64,000 nt of DNA, taken from the NCBI RefSeq assembly GCF_027579695.1, contig NC_083577.1, positions 36,301,698 to 36,365,697 of the forward strand. Direction: 5' to 3'. The position numbers and the translations under genes are program-made. Shown piece after piece: positions 63,151 through 64,000 of the stretch; position 1 is the first letter of the stretch, and each line of letters begins with the position of its first letter. The notes beneath the pieces were generated by a model. That model searched no databases, was not told the origin of the DNA, and saw only the letters and a program-made list of their open reading frames with translations. This stretch comes from Neoarius graeffei. Its lineage: Eukaryota; Chordata; Actinopteri; Siluriformes; Ariidae.

Positions 63151-63504
63151 GTGGTATTAACTCCGTACACATACACACACATACACGTCACTGTGTGTTT
63201 ATACCTCTGGTGCAGCTGATATAAATGTGATATATATGTAGAGTCTATGTTTGTATCATGTGGATGTGCTTATAAGTTAACATTTCTGCTTTGGAAAATT
63301 CTATTTTAGAGCATTTTTGGCTCAGCCTTTGGCTGAAGCCTATAGAGGCACGTGTCTGTATGTGTATGTTTAACCGAGTGCGAGTGTGTTTAGGAACGTA
63401 ATTGGCGGGCCAGCCTCAGGTAGCGATTCCACAGTTGCGATGTGGCGCCAAAGCGTACTGACTATGTAAGTGCCACGTTATATAACCTCAGCTTGCAATG
63501 TAAT

Positions 63505-63590
63505 CCTCTGTGGCTGAGTGGTCTAGAGCACTATCCAGGAACGGAACAGGTTTTGCAACGTTGGTTTGAATCCTGGTATTTCTGAGCGGG
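63505..63590 (+). other. tRNA-like sequence, probably a SINE head or tRNA pseudogene
   Basis: TGGCTGAGTGGTCTAGAGC resembles box A of a Leu/Ser-type tRNA, and GGTTTGAATCC 40 bases later resembles box B. I could not close the acceptor stem, so it is not called a tRNA gene. Confidence 0.35.
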
Positions 63591-64000
63591 CTATTTTTTT
63601 CTATTTATGTACCGTAGCTTGTGTCTCCGAATCAGACAAAGGCTGAGCTCAGACCTGCACAAGTCTCGAATCTTTGCTGGATCTTGGCAGGCACGTACAC
63701 ATACTCGTATAAGCGTACTTTTCATCTTCTTTTAAACAGACACAGGTGCACACACAGAGACAAGTGCTTTTTAAACTTTTCCTTCACCTACTCCATGCAG
63801 ATAGGAATATAAAGCATAAAGTGCAATTAAAATTGATAAAGTACAGGTGGGCAGTTTGAAGGGCTCATGAAGTATCTTGCAGCACACTATTTATGCATAA
63901 TTTCTATGTGAGTCATGCTGCAACCAGTGAACTGTACTGCGCTAAAGGAGACAAAATGGAGAAAGGAGATTTCGAAGTAAGCTCTTGCTGTAAAAGCCTT

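Noticed and set aside
63505-63590. A functional tRNA gene
   Set aside because: Boxes A and B are recognisable but the acceptor stem does not close and no terminator is placed well.

Overview
The window comes from a vertebrate, almost certainly a teleost fish. It has spliced genes with vertebrate intron phases, and it is packed with fish-type mobile DNA: Tc1/mariner elements, tRNA-derived SINEs of the DANA/Mermaid type, L2-like LINEs, hAT and TTAA-flanked (Kolobok-like) elements, and a chromodomain Gypsy element. The SINE subfamily with a (GAGAT)n tail suggests an otophysan such as a catfish, but that is inference from memory. There is nothing bacterial, no CRISPR array and no rRNA.

Three protein genes lie on the + strand. 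(1) 2149-3068: the last three coding exons of piga, the GPI-GlcNAc transferase catalytic subunit; its 5' exons lie before the window. (2) 13183-25187: a complete seven-exon ankyrin/SOCS-box gene of 293 residues, best called asb9. PIGA and ASB9/ASB11 are also neighbours in mammals. (3) 56097 to the end: the 5' coding half of sytl5 (a Rab27 effector), with a likely non-coding first exon and GC-rich promoter at about 35490-35706. Its C2 domains lie beyond the window. I joined exons by reading frame, phase and splice sites; the phases agree at every junction.

The rest is intron or intergenic DNA, mostly repeats. 3.4-12.6 kb (piga-asb9 spacer): a teleost MITE, Tc1-A, a TTAA element, a LINE split by Tc1-B and a SINE, a Tc1 tail and a Kolobok-like element with a THAP fragment. 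16.0-24.8 kb (asb9 intron 5): LINE > hAT > Tc1-C > (SINE and Gypsy). 25.2-35.5 kb: old dispersed repeats, SINEs, a degenerate ~50-bp tandem repeat and a second nest (hAT > hAT > Tc1 MITE). 35.7-56.1 kb (probable sytl5 intron 1): a long palindrome, an unclassified repeat split by Tc1-D, Tc1-E, and a Tc1-like element split by a SINE and a nearly full-length L2-like LINE. 56-64 kb: sytl5 exons with a second TTAA element and two head-to-head SINEs in one intron.

The most informative material is the insertion archaeology. Three insertions have their uninterrupted empty site preserved in a second copy of the host repeat inside this same window, and most nested elements keep target-site duplications. 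In the genes, the notable points are a Cys-to-Ser change at the BC-box cysteine of Asb9, a GC-AG intron in asb9, and hairpin-forming repeats in asb9 and sytl5 introns.
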